A stretch of DNA of 64,000 nt from contig JADJVV010000001.1 in assembly GCA_016710435.1 (NCBI GenBank), positions 2,130,501 to 2,194,500 on the forward strand. Reading direction: 5' to 3'. Position 1 is the stretch's first letter, and each line of letters starts with the position of its first letter. The notes beneath the pieces were generated by a model that did no database searches, had not been told where the DNA came from, and saw nothing but the letters and a program-made list of their open reading frames with translations. The stretch comes from Hyphomicrobiales bacterium (lineage in GTDB: Bacteria > Pseudomonadota > Alphaproteobacteria > Rhizobiales > Aestuariivirgaceae). A program made the position numbers and the translations under genes. Shown piece after piece: positions 34,581-43,181 of the stretch.

Positions 34581-37500
34581 ATGATTCGCGGGGTGCTGGC
34601 ACGAGGGGTGGGACGGGGCTTGGCGGCCCTGTGCCTGTGCTTTTGCGTGCTCTTCTCCGTGGTGGCGCGCGCCCAGGAAGTGACGGATATTCCCGCCACC
34701 TTCACCGCCATCGACCTCACCGGACGTGGCACGCCCATCGCGGCACAACGGCCCAATCTGGCCATCGAGGTGCCCGGCGACAGCGAGGGTGCACGCGCCG
34801 TGCTGGAATTGCGCGCGCGCGGACCGGGGCCGGATTATACCTGGACCATCTTCAACATCCGCAACGCCTCACCGACCGAGCGCAAGATCATCCTGCTGGT
34901 GGACGAACAACGCTTTGCAGGCTCGGGGCTATTCCATCTCAAGGCCTTCGGTGAAAGGCCGGACGGCGTCGTCCTCTCCAGCGGACAGGATACGCTGGAA
35001 CGCGCAATCGCCCAATCCGGCGTCGCCGCCAGCTTCCGCATCAAGCCCATGGCCAATGTCACCCTGGCGCTCGAAGGCGGAGCACCTGGCCAATCCGTGC
35101 AGATCATGACGCTCGATGCCTTCAGCACCCACGAGACGACGCTGTCCGTCGTCAACGGCGGTGTCATTGCCATGGCTCTGTTCCTCGCCTTTGGCATGCT
35201 GGCGCTCTACGGCATTCGCATGCATGGGGCCTTCATTGCAGCCGCGCTGTTTGCCGTGGCGGCGGCGGGCTTCATGGCGCTGGAAAGCGGCTACCTCGTC
35301 CGCCTGCTGCCACGCCTGCCGATCAGGGGCATGCCGTTCGACATGCTGCGCGCCCTGGTCGAGGGCTTCATGATGTTCACCGTGGCGCTCTGCGTTGTCT
35401 CCTTCAATGCGTTGCGGCAGCGCGGCATCCTCGCGGCACTCGGCGTCGTCAGCATTCTCCTGCTGGCGCTGGCGAACGTGGGGTACGGCCTGTTTGACCC
35501 GCTGAAGGCAACGCTCTCCTCGCGCCTCGCATTCGCCGTCCTCGCCGTGGCGGGGCTCGTCACCGCATTCATTGTACGCAAGAACCCGGTTGGCGTGGTG
35601 CGCCAGGGCCTCATCTTCTGGGCCGCCCTCACAAGTTGGACCGTCGTCGCCGCCGTCTTCGCGCTGGGCGAGGATGCGCGATCGGCGCAGCACCTGATGC
35701 TGGTAAGTTCGCTGGCACTGGTGCTGGCCCTGATGACCTTCACGCTGGTGAGCTTTGCCTTCTCGCAAGGCTTCCTCGCCAAGCCTCTCCTCACCGACTC
35801 CAGCCGCCGCAGCCTGGCGCTTGCAGGAGCAGAACATTTCGTTTGGGATTGGCGGCCCAATGAAGACCGCCTCGACGTGGGCCCCGACCTCGCCGTGGCG
35901 CTGGGCTATGATCCAGCCACCTGGCAGAAATCGCCTGCCGCCGCGTTTCGCGCCATCCTCAATCCGGAAGACGAACCCGTCTATCAGGCGCTCCTCTCCA
36001 ACCGCCGGCTGCAGCCGGGTCATGTGCATGAGGTCGAACTGCGCCTGCGCGAAGCCTCTGGGGCCGAACGCTGGTTTGCCTTGCGCGTGCGCGCCTTGCA
36101 GGGCGCAAACCGGCTTGCCGACCGCGTCATTGGCACGCTGACCGACATCACCCGCACCAAGGTGGTGGAAGACAGGCTGATCACCGACGCGGTGCATGAT
36201 CCGGTGACGGGCCTTCCGAGCCGCGCCATCTTCGCCGACCGGCTGTCGCGCGAAATCGAAAAGCCGCTGGGAAGGCCCGTGCGTGTGCTGCTGGTCTCGC
36301 TGGAGCGCTTCAAGACCTTGAATGATGGCCTCGGCCACGACCTCGGCGATCAGCTGCTGATGATCGCCGGGCAACGGATCGCCGCCTGCCTGCAGGACGA
36401 TGAGTCCGCCTCTCGGCTCACCGGCAGCCAGTTCGCGGTCATGCATGTGGAAACCATTGATGGCCGCGATGCCATGGTGATGGCGGAGGAAATTCGCCGC
36501 ACCATCGCAGCGCCCGTCTCATTGAGCGAGCGCAACGTCTTCCTCTCCGCCGTCATCGGCATCTCCCGCGCCAGCTCCGAAGGCTACTCCGCCGACACGT
36601 TGCAGGCCCAGGCGGCAGCGGCGCTGCACGAGATCCAGAAGCACGGCAAGGCGGGCATCCGCGAATTCGAAGAAGGCTTTGAAGACGAGCGCAGCGCGCG
36701 GCTCGATTTGGAGCATGAACTTCGTCACGCCATCGACAGCGGCGAAATCGAAGTGCGCTACCAACCCATCGTCAATCTCGAAACACGCGACGTGGCCGGG
36801 CTGGAAGCGCTGACGCGATGGAACCATCCCACGCAGGGCCTGCTTTCGCCGGCAAAGTTCCTGGGGCTAGCCGAGCAGGCGGGTTTGCTGCCCGACATCA
36901 CCCGCGTTGTGATGGGCGAGGCCATGCGCCAGATGGGCATTTGGCAGCGCGTTCTCACCCGCGAGCGCCCCATCTACGTCGCCATCAATCTCTCCGCCGA
37001 CGAACTGAACGACCTCTCCTTCGTGGATCACCTGCGCGCACTGGTGGCGCGCGAGGGTGTGCGGCCCAACACCGTGAAGATCGAGATCACCGAGTCCGTC
37101 GCCATGCGCTACCCGGATCGCGCCCGGCAATTCCTCCAGCGCCTGCAGGCCCTGGGCGTGGGCGTCGCCTGCGATGATTTCGGCACGGGCTTCTCCAGCC
37201 TCGCCAGCCTGCGCGATCTGCCATTCGACACGCTGAAGATCGACCGCTCCTTCCTTGTCGCCGAGGCCATGGAAGGGCGGGGTGGCGTCATCCTCGATAC
37301 GGTGGTGGCTCTGGCCCACGGTCTCGGCATGCTGGTGGTGGCGGAAGGGATTGAGACGGAGGCGCAGGCCTCGCGGCTTCTCGCGCTGGGCTGCGACCTG
37401 GGGCAGGGCTATCACTTCAGCGAGCCATTGCGCGCCCGCGACGTCGAGGCGCTGCTCACCGTTCTGCCACGCGTTCATGCGCCCCTGCCGCAAGGATATG

Positions 37501-37829
37501 ATCCTGGGCAGGACGAGGCGGAAGCGGTGGAAGATCAACTCCTGTCACCGCCACCGGGCCACGCCCCCATCGCGCCGCGCCCGCGCCGCACCGAGGAGGA
37601 GATGTTTGAACCTCCCGTGATGGATGAAGGCATGTTCGAGGAGACGGCGGACTACGAGCCGGACCCGGAGCCGGAAGAGTTGCCGTCGATTTTCGACATG
37701 CCGCCGGCACCACCATCTGTGCGTGGCATTGCCACCGCCGCTCCGAAGCCCAAGCTCAAGGTGAAGCCGCAGCCGCGCAAGAAGATCAAGGTCAAGGTGA
37801 AGACGAAGGCCCGCAAGCGCCGCAAGTGA
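34581..37829 (+). CDS. membrane GGDEF/EAL protein with degenerate GGDEF and basic tail
   Basis: A c-di-GMP phosphodiesterase candidate of 1082 residues from the ATG at 34581. Order: signal-like helix (1-28), periplasmic beta domain (about 30-185), seven membrane helices (about 190-400), a PAS-like domain (about 410-525), a GGDEF domain (about 535-680), an EAL domain (about 690-955), an acidic Pro-rich linker and a final basic tail (about 1055-1082: KLKVK, KKIKVKVKTK, RKRRK). The GGDEF signature is replaced by TGSQF near 613, so cyclase activity is unlikely. EAL is intact (LEALTRW near 739) with DDFGTGFSS and DTLKIDRSF, so it probably hydrolyses c-di-GMP. Confidence 0.9.
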   Translation: MIRGVLARGVGRGLAALCLCFCVLFSVVARAQEVTDIPATFTAIDLTGRGTPIAAQRPNLAIEVPGDSEGARAVLELRARGPGPDYTWTIFNIRNASPTERKIILLVDEQRFAGSGLFHLKAFGERPDGVVLSSGQDTLERAIAQSGVAASFRIKPMANVTLALEGGAPGQSVQIMTLDAFSTHETTLSVVNGGVIAMALFLAFGMLALYGIRMHGAFIAAALFAVAAAGFMALESGYLVRLLPRLPIRGMPFDMLRALVEGFMMFTVALCVVSFNALRQRGILAALGVVSILLLALANVGYGLFDPLKATLSSRLAFAVLAVAGLVTAFIVRKNPVGVVRQGLIFWAALTSWTVVAAVFALGEDARSAQHLMLVSSLALVLALMTFTLVSFAFSQGFLAKPLLTDSSRRSLALAGAEHFVWDWRPNEDRLDVGPDLAVALGYDPATWQKSPAAAFRAILNPEDEPVYQALLSNRRLQPGHVHEVELRLREASGAERWFALRVRALQGANRLADRVIGTLTDITRTKVVEDRLITDAVHDPVTGLPSRAIFADRLSREIEKPLGRPVRVLLVSLERFKTLNDGLGHDLGDQLLMIAGQRIAACLQDDESASRLTGSQFAVMHVETIDGRDAMVMAEEIRRTIAAPVSLSERNVFLSAVIGISRASSEGYSADTLQAQAAAALHEIQKHGKAGIREFEEGFEDERSARLDLEHELRHAIDSGEIEVRYQPIVNLETRDVAGLEALTRWNHPTQGLLSPAKFLGLAEQAGLLPDITRVVMGEAMRQMGIWQRVLTRERPIYVAINLSADELNDLSFVDHLRALVAREGVRPNTVKIEITESVAMRYPDRARQFLQRLQALGVGVACDDFGTGFSSLASLRDLPFDTLKIDRSFLVAEAMEGRGGVILDTVVALAHGLGMLVVAEGIETEAQASRLLALGCDLGQGYHFSEPLRARDVEALLTVLPRVHAPLPQGYDPGQDEAEAVEDQLLSPPPGHAPIAPRPRRTEEEMFEPPVMDEGMFEETADYEPDPEPEELPSIFDMPPAPPSVRGIATAAPKPKLKVKPQPRKKIKVKVKTKARKRRK

Positions 37830-37845
37830 GGGGGGAAGGGACACG

Positions 37846-38427
37846 TCAGCCGTGGCCGGCCTCGCTGGAGAGCATGCGGGGATCAATACCGAGCTTGGCC
37901 AGCGCCCGCTCATGGGTCACATCCAGATTGGCTTCGAACACAAGGTCCGCATCCGGTTCGCAGTGCAGCCAGCCATTGTGCAGGATTTCATTTTCAAGCT
38001 GCCCCGGCGCCCAGCCCGCGTAACCGAGGGCGATCAGGCGCCGCTCCGGACCCTTGCCGTTCGCAATGTCGGTCAGCACGTTGAGCGTGGCGGAGACGAC
38101 GTAGTCCTTTCCCACCAAGAGGCTCGAGTCATCCGCCGGATAGTCGGGCGTGTGCAACACGAAGCCTCGGAATGTTTCCACGGGTCCGCCGAGCCGGATG
38201 GGAATGCGCATCACATCCTCCGGCACGTCTTCAAGCCGCCCGGCAAGATCAGTTTTCTCCAGCAGGTCCGAGAACACTGTGAGCGGCGCCGGTTTGTTGA
38301 CGACGAAGCCCATGGCACCCTGTTCGCTGTGGGCGCACAGGAAGACAACCGAGCGCTCGAAATTCTCGTCGCTGATGCTCGGCATGGCGATCAGCAGCTT
38401 TCCGGCCAGGCTTGTGAAATGGCTCAT
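37846..38427 (-). CDS. UPF0301/AlgH (YqgE) family protein
   Basis: A 193-residue protein of the YqgE/AlgH family, widespread in proteobacteria and of unknown biochemical role. Marks are the opening LAGKLLIAMPSISDENFERSV, FLCAHSEQGAMGFVVNKP, GGPVETFRGFVLHTPDY, and ALGYAGWAPGQLENEI...WL. It converges with the GGDEF/EAL gene (17 bases between stops) and is divergent from the DsbD-alpha-like gene. Confidence 0.92.
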   Translation of the reverse strand: MSHFTSLAGKLLIAMPSISDENFERSVVFLCAHSEQGAMGFVVNKPAPLTVFSDLLEKTDLAGRLEDVPEDVMRIPIRLGGPVETFRGFVLHTPDYPADDSSLLVGKDYVVSATLNVLTDIANGKGPERRLIALGYAGWAPGQLENEILHNGWLHCEPDADLVFEANLDVTHERALAKLGIDPRMLSSEAGHG

Positions 38428-38555
38428 GACGCAAAGATAGTGCGGCCCCCTCCATTCCGCAAAGAAAAGGCGGGGGTGGAGCGGCGGGATGTGATGACGC
38501 AGTTGTAACGCGTTGATGACTGGCCCCGCCGCAAACCGCGGGCTAACTTGACTGC

Positions 38556-39335
38556 ATGAAGGTTCCGCTCCTCACCCGCCGCCTCTTTTTCGCCGCATCC
38601 CTGTCGGCAGTCGCCACTCCCGCGTGGACCACACCCAAGCCGTTCACGGCCCGCCTCTTCTCGGCGGGATTTGATGGAACGGCCTATCGTGGCGGACTTC
38701 ACCTCACCATGGACCCCGGCTGGAAAACCTATTGGCGTGTGCCCGGCGAAGGCGGCATTCCCCCGATGGTGGAGGCCGCCGGCAGCAACATCGCGCACTT
38801 CAGTTTTGATTGCCCGCTGCCGCACCGCATGGTCGGCGGCAGCGGTGAAACCATCGGCTACAAGGAAGAGGTGGTCTTCCCCTGGGCGATGGTTCCGCGC
38901 GACGGGGCATCGCCTGTGGAAGCGGCACTCTCCGCCTTTGTGGGGGTGTGCGAGACCGTATGCATCCCCGTGCCGGTGAAGGAGAACCTCATCCTGCAAC
39001 CCGTGGGACAGGCGACCCGTGATGCGGGCCTGCTCGCTGCATGGGAGGCAAGGGTGCCGCAACCTGCGCCCACGCCGCTGGTCACGGCCCTGGCGGCAGG
39101 CGAAGACGCAGGGCAGGTCTATCTCGACGTGACGCTCGCCGCCGCCGTAACGGACATTTTCGTGGAAGGAAAGGCCATGCATTTCTTTGCAACCCCTGTG
39201 TGGCGCGACGAGGGGCTGAGGGCGCGGCTCCCCGTGCACGGTGCGCGCAATGCCGATGAACTGAAGGGCAGCCCCTTGCGTATCACCCTCGACGTCGGAG
39301 GCGCGGGCCTTGAGCAGACCCTGACTGTCGTCTAA
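38556..39335 (+). CDS. periplasmic DsbD-alpha-like protein
   Basis: A 259-residue exported protein with a signal peptide (RRLFFAASLSAVATPAWT). It resembles only the N-terminal (alpha) immunoglobulin-like domain of the DsbD/ScsB thiol-reductase family: HLTMDPGWKTYWRVPGEGG, FDCPLPHRM, YKEEVVFPWAM, and the cysteine pair in GVCETVCIPV. The membrane-spanning beta and thioredoxin gamma domains are absent, so electrons must come from another protein. The peroxiredoxin gene follows after 29 bases, which fits a periplasmic redox role but is not proof. Confidence 0.8.
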   Translation: MKVPLLTRRLFFAASLSAVATPAWTTPKPFTARLFSAGFDGTAYRGGLHLTMDPGWKTYWRVPGEGGIPPMVEAAGSNIAHFSFDCPLPHRMVGGSGETIGYKEEVVFPWAMVPRDGASPVEAALSAFVGVCETVCIPVPVKENLILQPVGQATRDAGLLAAWEARVPQPAPTPLVTALAAGEDAGQVYLDVTLAAAVTDIFVEGKAMHFFATPVWRDEGLRARLPVHGARNADELKGSPLRITLDVGGAGLEQTLTVV

Positions 39336-39364
39336 GTCCATTCCCCAACCAAGCTGGAGCTACC

Positions 39365-39847
39365 ATGACCATCAAGACCGGTGACCGCCTGCCGCAGGCT
39401 GAATTCAACACCATGACGGCCGACGGCCAGCAGAAACTTTCAACCGATGTGATCTTCAAGGGCCGCAAGGTCGTGCTGTTTGCCGTGCCCGGCGCCTTCA
39501 CGCCCACCTGCTCCATGAACCATATGCCCGGCTTCGTGGCGGCCGCCGATGCGATCAAGGCCAAGGGCGTGGACACCATTGCCTGCACCTCGGTGAACGA
39601 CGTGCACGTGATGAATGCCTGGGCAAAGGCCTCTGGGGCGGACAGCAAGATCCTGATGCTGGCCGATGGCAACGCCGCCTTCGCCAAGGCCGTCGGCCTC
39701 GACAAGGATCTGGCGGTCGCCGGCATGGGCGTACGCTCCTCCCGCTATTCGATGATTGTCGATGACGGCGTGGTGAAAACCCTGAACGTGGAAGAAAAGT
39801 CGGGCGTGAATGTCTCCGGCGCCGAGACGATCCTCGAACAACTCTGA
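39365..39847 (+). CDS. peroxiredoxin, Prx5/AhpE-like
   Basis: A 160-residue thiol peroxidase of the Prx5 type that reduces hydrogen peroxide and alkyl hydroperoxides. The peroxidatic cysteine C49 is in VPGAFTPTCSMNHMPGF, and the second signature residues GVRSSRYSMIVDDG fit the Prx5 subfamily. A second cysteine (ACTSVNDV) could serve as the resolving one, but not in the classic position. Its stop overlaps the matB start by one base (TGATG). Confidence 0.93.
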   Translation: MTIKTGDRLPQAEFNTMTADGQQKLSTDVIFKGRKVVLFAVPGAFTPTCSMNHMPGFVAAADAIKAKGVDTIACTSVNDVHVMNAWAKASGADSKILMLADGNAAFAKAVGLDKDLAVAGMGVRSSRYSMIVDDGVVKTLNVEEKSGVNVSGAETILEQL

Positions 39848-41379
39848 TGACGGCGTGGAACGCGGGACTGGCGGCGCGCAACTTCGCTGAACTCGCCACC
39901 ACGCGGGGCGGCGATGCGGAACGCGCCTTCCTCGCGTGCGACGATGGCCGCCGCTTCACCTTCGCGCAATTCTGGTCACTCGCGGGCCGCCTCGCCTTTG
40001 CCTTGAAGAGCGCCGGTGCCACACCTGGCGATCGCATTGCCGTGCAGGTGGAGAAGAGTCCCGAAGCCATCGCCCTGTTCTGGGCCTGCCTGCGCGGCGG
40101 CTTCGTCTTTCTCCCGCTCAACACGGCCTACACGCCAAGCGAAGTCGCCTATTTCGTTGGCGATGCCGAGCCGGCGGTTCTTGTCGTGCCGCCCGGGGCG
40201 GCCAACGCCCTCGCACCAGTGGCCGCCCAGGCGAAGGCCCGCGTGCTCACGCTGGACGATCTGGGCAACGGCACGCTCGTGGACGCAGCGACCGGGGAGA
40301 TCAGCGATCATTCCGCGACATGGGACGATCTCGCCGCCATCCTCTATACCTCCGGCACCACGGGCCGTTCCAAGGGCGCGATGCTCACCCACGCCAACCT
40401 CGCATCGAACGCATTGGCATTGGTGGAGGCCTGGGTCTTCACCCCGGAGGATGTGCTCATACATGCACTCCCCGTCTACCACACCCACGGCCTCTTCGTT
40501 GCAACCAACACCCTGCTGCTCTGCGGCGGCCTTATCCTCTTTCGCCGCACGTTCGACGCGGCGGACGTGATGCAACTCCTGCCACAGGCCACGTGCCTCA
40601 TGGGCGTGCCGACATTCTACACGCGCCTCCTGCAACACACCGGGCTCACCCGCGAGGTCACGGCGCAAATGCGGCTCTTCATTTCCGGCTCCGCGCCGCT
40701 GCTCGCCGAAACCCACCGCGCCTTTTCCAGCCGTACCGGCCACGCCATTCTCGAACGCTACGGCATGACCGAAACCAGCATGAACACGTCCAACCCTTAT
40801 GCCGGCGAGCGCCGTGCGGGAACGGTCGGAATGCCCTTGCCGCACGTTGCGGTGCGCATCGCCGATCCGCAAAGCCACGCGGCCCTGTCTGCCGAAACCG
40901 ATGGCATGATCGAGGTGAAGGGCCCCAACGTGTTCAGGGGCTACTGGCGCAATCCCCAGAAGACGGCCGAGGAATTCACTGCCGACGGCTGGTTCATCAC
41001 CGGCGACATGGGCCGCATGTCGGGCGATGGCTACGTCACCATCTCCGGCCGCGCCAAGGACCTGGTGATCACGGGCGGCTTCAACGTCTACCCCAAGGAA
41101 GTGGAACTGCTGATCGACGCTCTGCCGGGTGTGGCCGAGTCGGCGGTTTTCGGCGTGCCCCATCCTGATTTCGGCGAAGCCGTCACCGCCGCCGTGGTAG
41201 CAAAGCCAGATGCAGCGCTCGACGAGGCGCACATGCTCGCAACCCTCCGCCAACACCTCGCCCCCTTCAAATGCCCGAAGCGGATCATCATCATCAAGGA
41301 ACTGCCCCGCAATGGCATGGGCAAAGTGCAGAAGGGCCGAGACGTTGGGGGGGGGATGGGAAAAAAAAAGCAGGGGTAA
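39847..41379 (+). CDS. matB: malonyl-CoA synthetase MatB; C-terminus disrupted by homopolymer tracts
   Basis: An ANL-superfamily ligase that makes malonyl-CoA from malonate, ATP and CoA. The AMP-binding motif YTSGTTGRSKGAMLTHANLA, LPVYHTHGLF, RYGMTETSMNTSNP, TGDMG and GGFNVYPKEVELLID are those of MatB. The A10 motif NGMGKVQK near residue 493 is present with its catalytic lysine. After it the sequence decays into GRDVGGGMGKKKQG, encoded by a G9 and an A9 run, and the stop comes there; the normal family end (a short helix beginning about here) is missing. I expect a sequence error rather than a real variant. The body of the gene is sound. Confidence 0.88.
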   Translation: MTAWNAGLAARNFAELATTRGGDAERAFLACDDGRRFTFAQFWSLAGRLAFALKSAGATPGDRIAVQVEKSPEAIALFWACLRGGFVFLPLNTAYTPSEVAYFVGDAEPAVLVVPPGAANALAPVAAQAKARVLTLDDLGNGTLVDAATGEISDHSATWDDLAAILYTSGTTGRSKGAMLTHANLASNALALVEAWVFTPEDVLIHALPVYHTHGLFVATNTLLLCGGLILFRRTFDAADVMQLLPQATCLMGVPTFYTRLLQHTGLTREVTAQMRLFISGSAPLLAETHRAFSSRTGHAILERYGMTETSMNTSNPYAGERRAGTVGMPLPHVAVRIADPQSHAALSAETDGMIEVKGPNVFRGYWRNPQKTAEEFTADGWFITGDMGRMSGDGYVTISGRAKDLVITGGFNVYPKEVELLIDALPGVAESAVFGVPHPDFGEAVTAAVVAKPDAALDEAHMLATLRQHLAPFKCPKRIIIIKELPRNGMGKVQKGRDVGGGMGKKKQG

Positions 41380-41409
41380 ACCGCGGCCGGGGGGGGGGGG
41401 GGGGGGGGG
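41347..41409. other. homopolymer block (G9, A9, G21), probable assembly artefact
   Basis: Within 63 bases there is a run of nine G (41347-41355), nine A (41361-41369) and 21 G (41389-41409). No other tract in the window approaches this. The block coincides exactly with loss of similarity at the end of matB. It looks like low-quality sequence at a read or contig junction. From 41410 normal composition returns, with no recognisable gene until 41475. Confidence 0.8.
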
Positions 41410-41474
41410 CTGCGGGAGCAGTGGGGACGGAGCTCCTGTAAGACAAGACGCCAGAGCGGAACCCTGTCTGCGTT

Positions 41475-41696
41475 TCACCGCCCCGTATGCACCCCGGCCA
41501 GGTTCAGCAGGTGCACCAGCGCCAGCAGGCCTACGAATCCCACGCCCAGCATCAGCGGTGTAGTTGGCAGCAGGCGGGGTTGCAGGCTGTCGCGGGGGCG
41601 TTTCTCCAGCCAGGCAAGCCCGCCGACGCCACTGGCGCACATGGCGAACACGGCAAAAGTCACGATAAATTCGGGGGTTGCGGGGAGGTTTGGCAT
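41475..41696 (-). CDS. small two-helix membrane protein, unknown
   Basis: A 73-residue protein from the ATG at 41696 (MPNLPATPEFIVTFAVFAMC). Two transmembrane helices (about 9-30 and 47-67) flank a charged loop (EKRPRDSLQPR). I do not recognise a family. Upstream of its start on the minus strand, AACCTCCCC lies close by in plus-strand sense, that is GGGGAGGTT as a good ribosome site. It is next to rpmJ, divergent from it. Longer in-frame starts exist but would run into rpmJ. Confidence 0.6.
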   Translation of the reverse strand: MPNLPATPEFIVTFAVFAMCASGVGGLAWLEKRPRDSLQPRLLPTTPLMLGVGFVGLLALVHLLNLAGVHTGR

Positions 41697-41732
41697 GACG
41701 GTGACAATCGGCTTGAAGGCGGTGCGGGGTGG

Positions 41733-41759
41733 TTGACAGGTCCGGGGGGCCTGATTAAG
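41733..41759 (+). promoter_or_regulatory. possible promoter of rpmJ
   Basis: A perfect TTGACA (41733-41738) is followed after 15 bases by GATTAA (41754-41759), a weak -10. It lies about 50 bases before the rpmJ start. The -35 is convincing; the -10 is not. Confidence 0.35.
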
Positions 41760-41808
41760 GAGAACCCGAGTTTCAACGGGCGGACTTCCGCTCCTATAGG
41801 TGATTTCC

Positions 41809-41934
41809 ATGAAAGTCCGCAATTCGCTCAAGGGCCTGATGAAGCGCCATCGCGACAACAAGCTGATCCGTCGCAAGGGCCGCGTCTACATCATCAACAA
41901 GACCAATCCGCGCTTCAAGGCGCGCCAGGGCTAA
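41809..41934 (+). CDS. rpmJ: 50S ribosomal protein L36 (bL36), zinc-free form
   Basis: A 41-residue ribosomal protein, basic throughout: MKVRNSLKGLMKRHRDNKLI, then RRKGRVYIINKTNPRFKARQ, ending in Gly. This is the cysteine-free type of L36 that does not need zinc; the normal C-x2-C-x12-C-x4-H ligands of the zinc form are absent. It is the usual type in alphaproteobacteria. It is a stand-alone gene with its own terminator. Confidence 0.95.
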   Translation: MKVRNSLKGLMKRHRDNKLIRRKGRVYIINKTNPRFKARQG

Positions 41935-41960
41935 TTCGCCTCATTCACGGTGAGTTGACG

Positions 41961-41996
41961 CCGCGCTGGACCCCGTCCGGCGCGGTTGCCGTTTTT
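41961..41996 (+). terminator. rho-independent terminator after rpmJ
   Basis: CCGCGCTGGA (41961-41970) pairs with TCCGGCGCGG (41976-41985), with one G-T wobble and a five-base loop, followed by TTGCCGTTTTT. It lies between rpmJ and the TPR gene. Confidence 0.65.
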
Positions 41997-42026
41997 GTGG
42001 CGTCTTTTGTGTGCCATAGTCCAGCA

Positions 42027-42641
42027 ATGCACGCTCTCCGCTTCATCCCGATTCTGCTGCTGGCTGCTGTCTCCTCCGCCGCATCCGCCCAGGATGCCAG
42101 CGTGACGGCGAAGGCCTCCGCCACCGTCGCCGTGGCCGCGCCGAAGAAATCCCCGGCCACCTTGCGCGCCGAGGAACTGGACCTGTTGTTCGGCCAGTTG
42201 CACGGCAAGGATTCGGAATCCCGCGCGGCCTCGATCGAGCAACGCATCTGGGCCAACTGGGGCCGTAACGAGTCCGTCACGGCGGAAGTGCTGCTCGGCC
42301 AAGCCACCAAGGCGATGAACGCCGAGGAATTCGAGACGGCGGAAGAAATCCTCGACCGCCTCATCACCGCGCGGCCGGAATATGCCGAAGCCTGGAACCG
42401 CCGCGCCACATTGCATTACCTCGCCAAGCGCTATGCCAAGGCGCTGGCCGATATCGACAAGGTCCTGGAACTTGAGCCCCGCCATTTCGGCGCGCTGGCT
42501 GGCCGCGGCATGATCTACGAAGCCATGGACAAGCCCGACGAAGCCCTCGCCGCCTACCGCGAGGCCCTCACCATGAATCCCTACATGGCCGGCGTCACCG
42601 ACAAGGTGAAGCTCCTGGAAAAACTCCGCCCCGATATTTGA
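42027..42641 (+). CDS. periplasmic tetratricopeptide-repeat protein
   Basis: A 204-residue exported protein. The ATG at 42027 gives a signal peptide (RFIPILLLAAVSSAASAQDA). A short Ala/Lys-rich spacer leads to about three TPR units in residues 65-195: AMNAEEFETAEEILDRLITA, EYAEAWNRRATLHYLAKRYA and KALADIDKVLELEPRHFGAL then GRGMIYEAMDKPDEALAAYR. TPR proteins mediate protein contacts; the partner is unknown. The next gene begins four bases later. Confidence 0.85.
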   Translation: MHALRFIPILLLAAVSSAASAQDASVTAKASATVAVAAPKKSPATLRAEELDLLFGQLHGKDSESRAASIEQRIWANWGRNESVTAEVLLGQATKAMNAEEFETAEEILDRLITARPEYAEAWNRRATLHYLAKRYAKALADIDKVLELEPRHFGALAGRGMIYEAMDKPDEALAAYREALTMNPYMAGVTDKVKLLEKLRPDI

Positions 42642-42645
42642 ACCC

Positions 42646-43179
42646 ATGGCCGTCACACCACCCACCATTCGCCCTGCATCGGCAGAAGATGTTGCGGCAA
42701 TCACGGCCATTTATGCGGAGCATGTCCTGAACGGGACGGCGAGCTTTGATACTGTGCCTCGCTCGCACGCCGCAACATTGGCCAAGCTGAACGAGTGCCT
42801 GTCGCGCCATTGGCCATTCCTTGTGGCCGAGCGTGCTGGCGAGGTGTTGGGCTACGCGTATGTCACCCAGTTCCGAGACCGGCCCGCCTATGAACACGCC
42901 TGCGAAAACTCGCTCTATGTGAAGGCCTCACTTCGCGGAGAAGGCATCGGCGCCATGCTTCTCGGCGCTTTGGTGGAGCGTGCCGAGCGTCGGGGCTTTC
43001 GGCAAATGGTTGCTGTCGTCGGCGGCGGCGAAGCGGCGTCAGTGGCTGTCCACCTCAAACACGGTTTTCATCACGCCGGACGCATGTCCTCGGTTGGCTG
43101 GAAATTTGGGCGTTGGCTGGATACGGTTTACATGCAACGCGCCTTGGGCGAAGGCGACAGCACACCGCCGGACCGCTGA
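42646..43179 (+). CDS. GNAT acetyltransferase, phosphinothricin acetyltransferase-like
   Basis: A 177-residue acetyltransferase of the Pat/YncA group, which acetylates phosphinothricin, methionine sulfoximine or similar amino acids. Marks are IRPASAEDVAAITAIYAEHV, GYAYVTQFRDRPAYEHACEN, SLYVKASLRGEGIGAMLLGA (acetyl-CoA loop R-G-E-G-I-G), and HLKHGFHHAGRMSSVGWKFG. It overlaps no gene but follows the TPR gene closely and converges with pyk. Confidence 0.88.
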   Translation: MAVTPPTIRPASAEDVAAITAIYAEHVLNGTASFDTVPRSHAATLAKLNECLSRHWPFLVAERAGEVLGYAYVTQFRDRPAYEHACENSLYVKASLRGEGIGAMLLGALVERAERRGFRQMVAVVGGGEAASVAVHLKHGFHHAGRMSSVGWKFGRWLDTVYMQRALGEGDSTPPDR

Positions 43180-43181
43180 AC

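Noticed and set aside
34929..36446. Open frame of 505 codons on the minus strand
   Set aside because: Antisense to the GGDEF/EAL gene, rich in Gln, His, Arg and Glu without any fold signature.
39976..41640. Open frame of 554 codons on the minus strand
   Set aside because: Antisense to matB and crossing the homopolymer block, which encodes proline runs in this frame.
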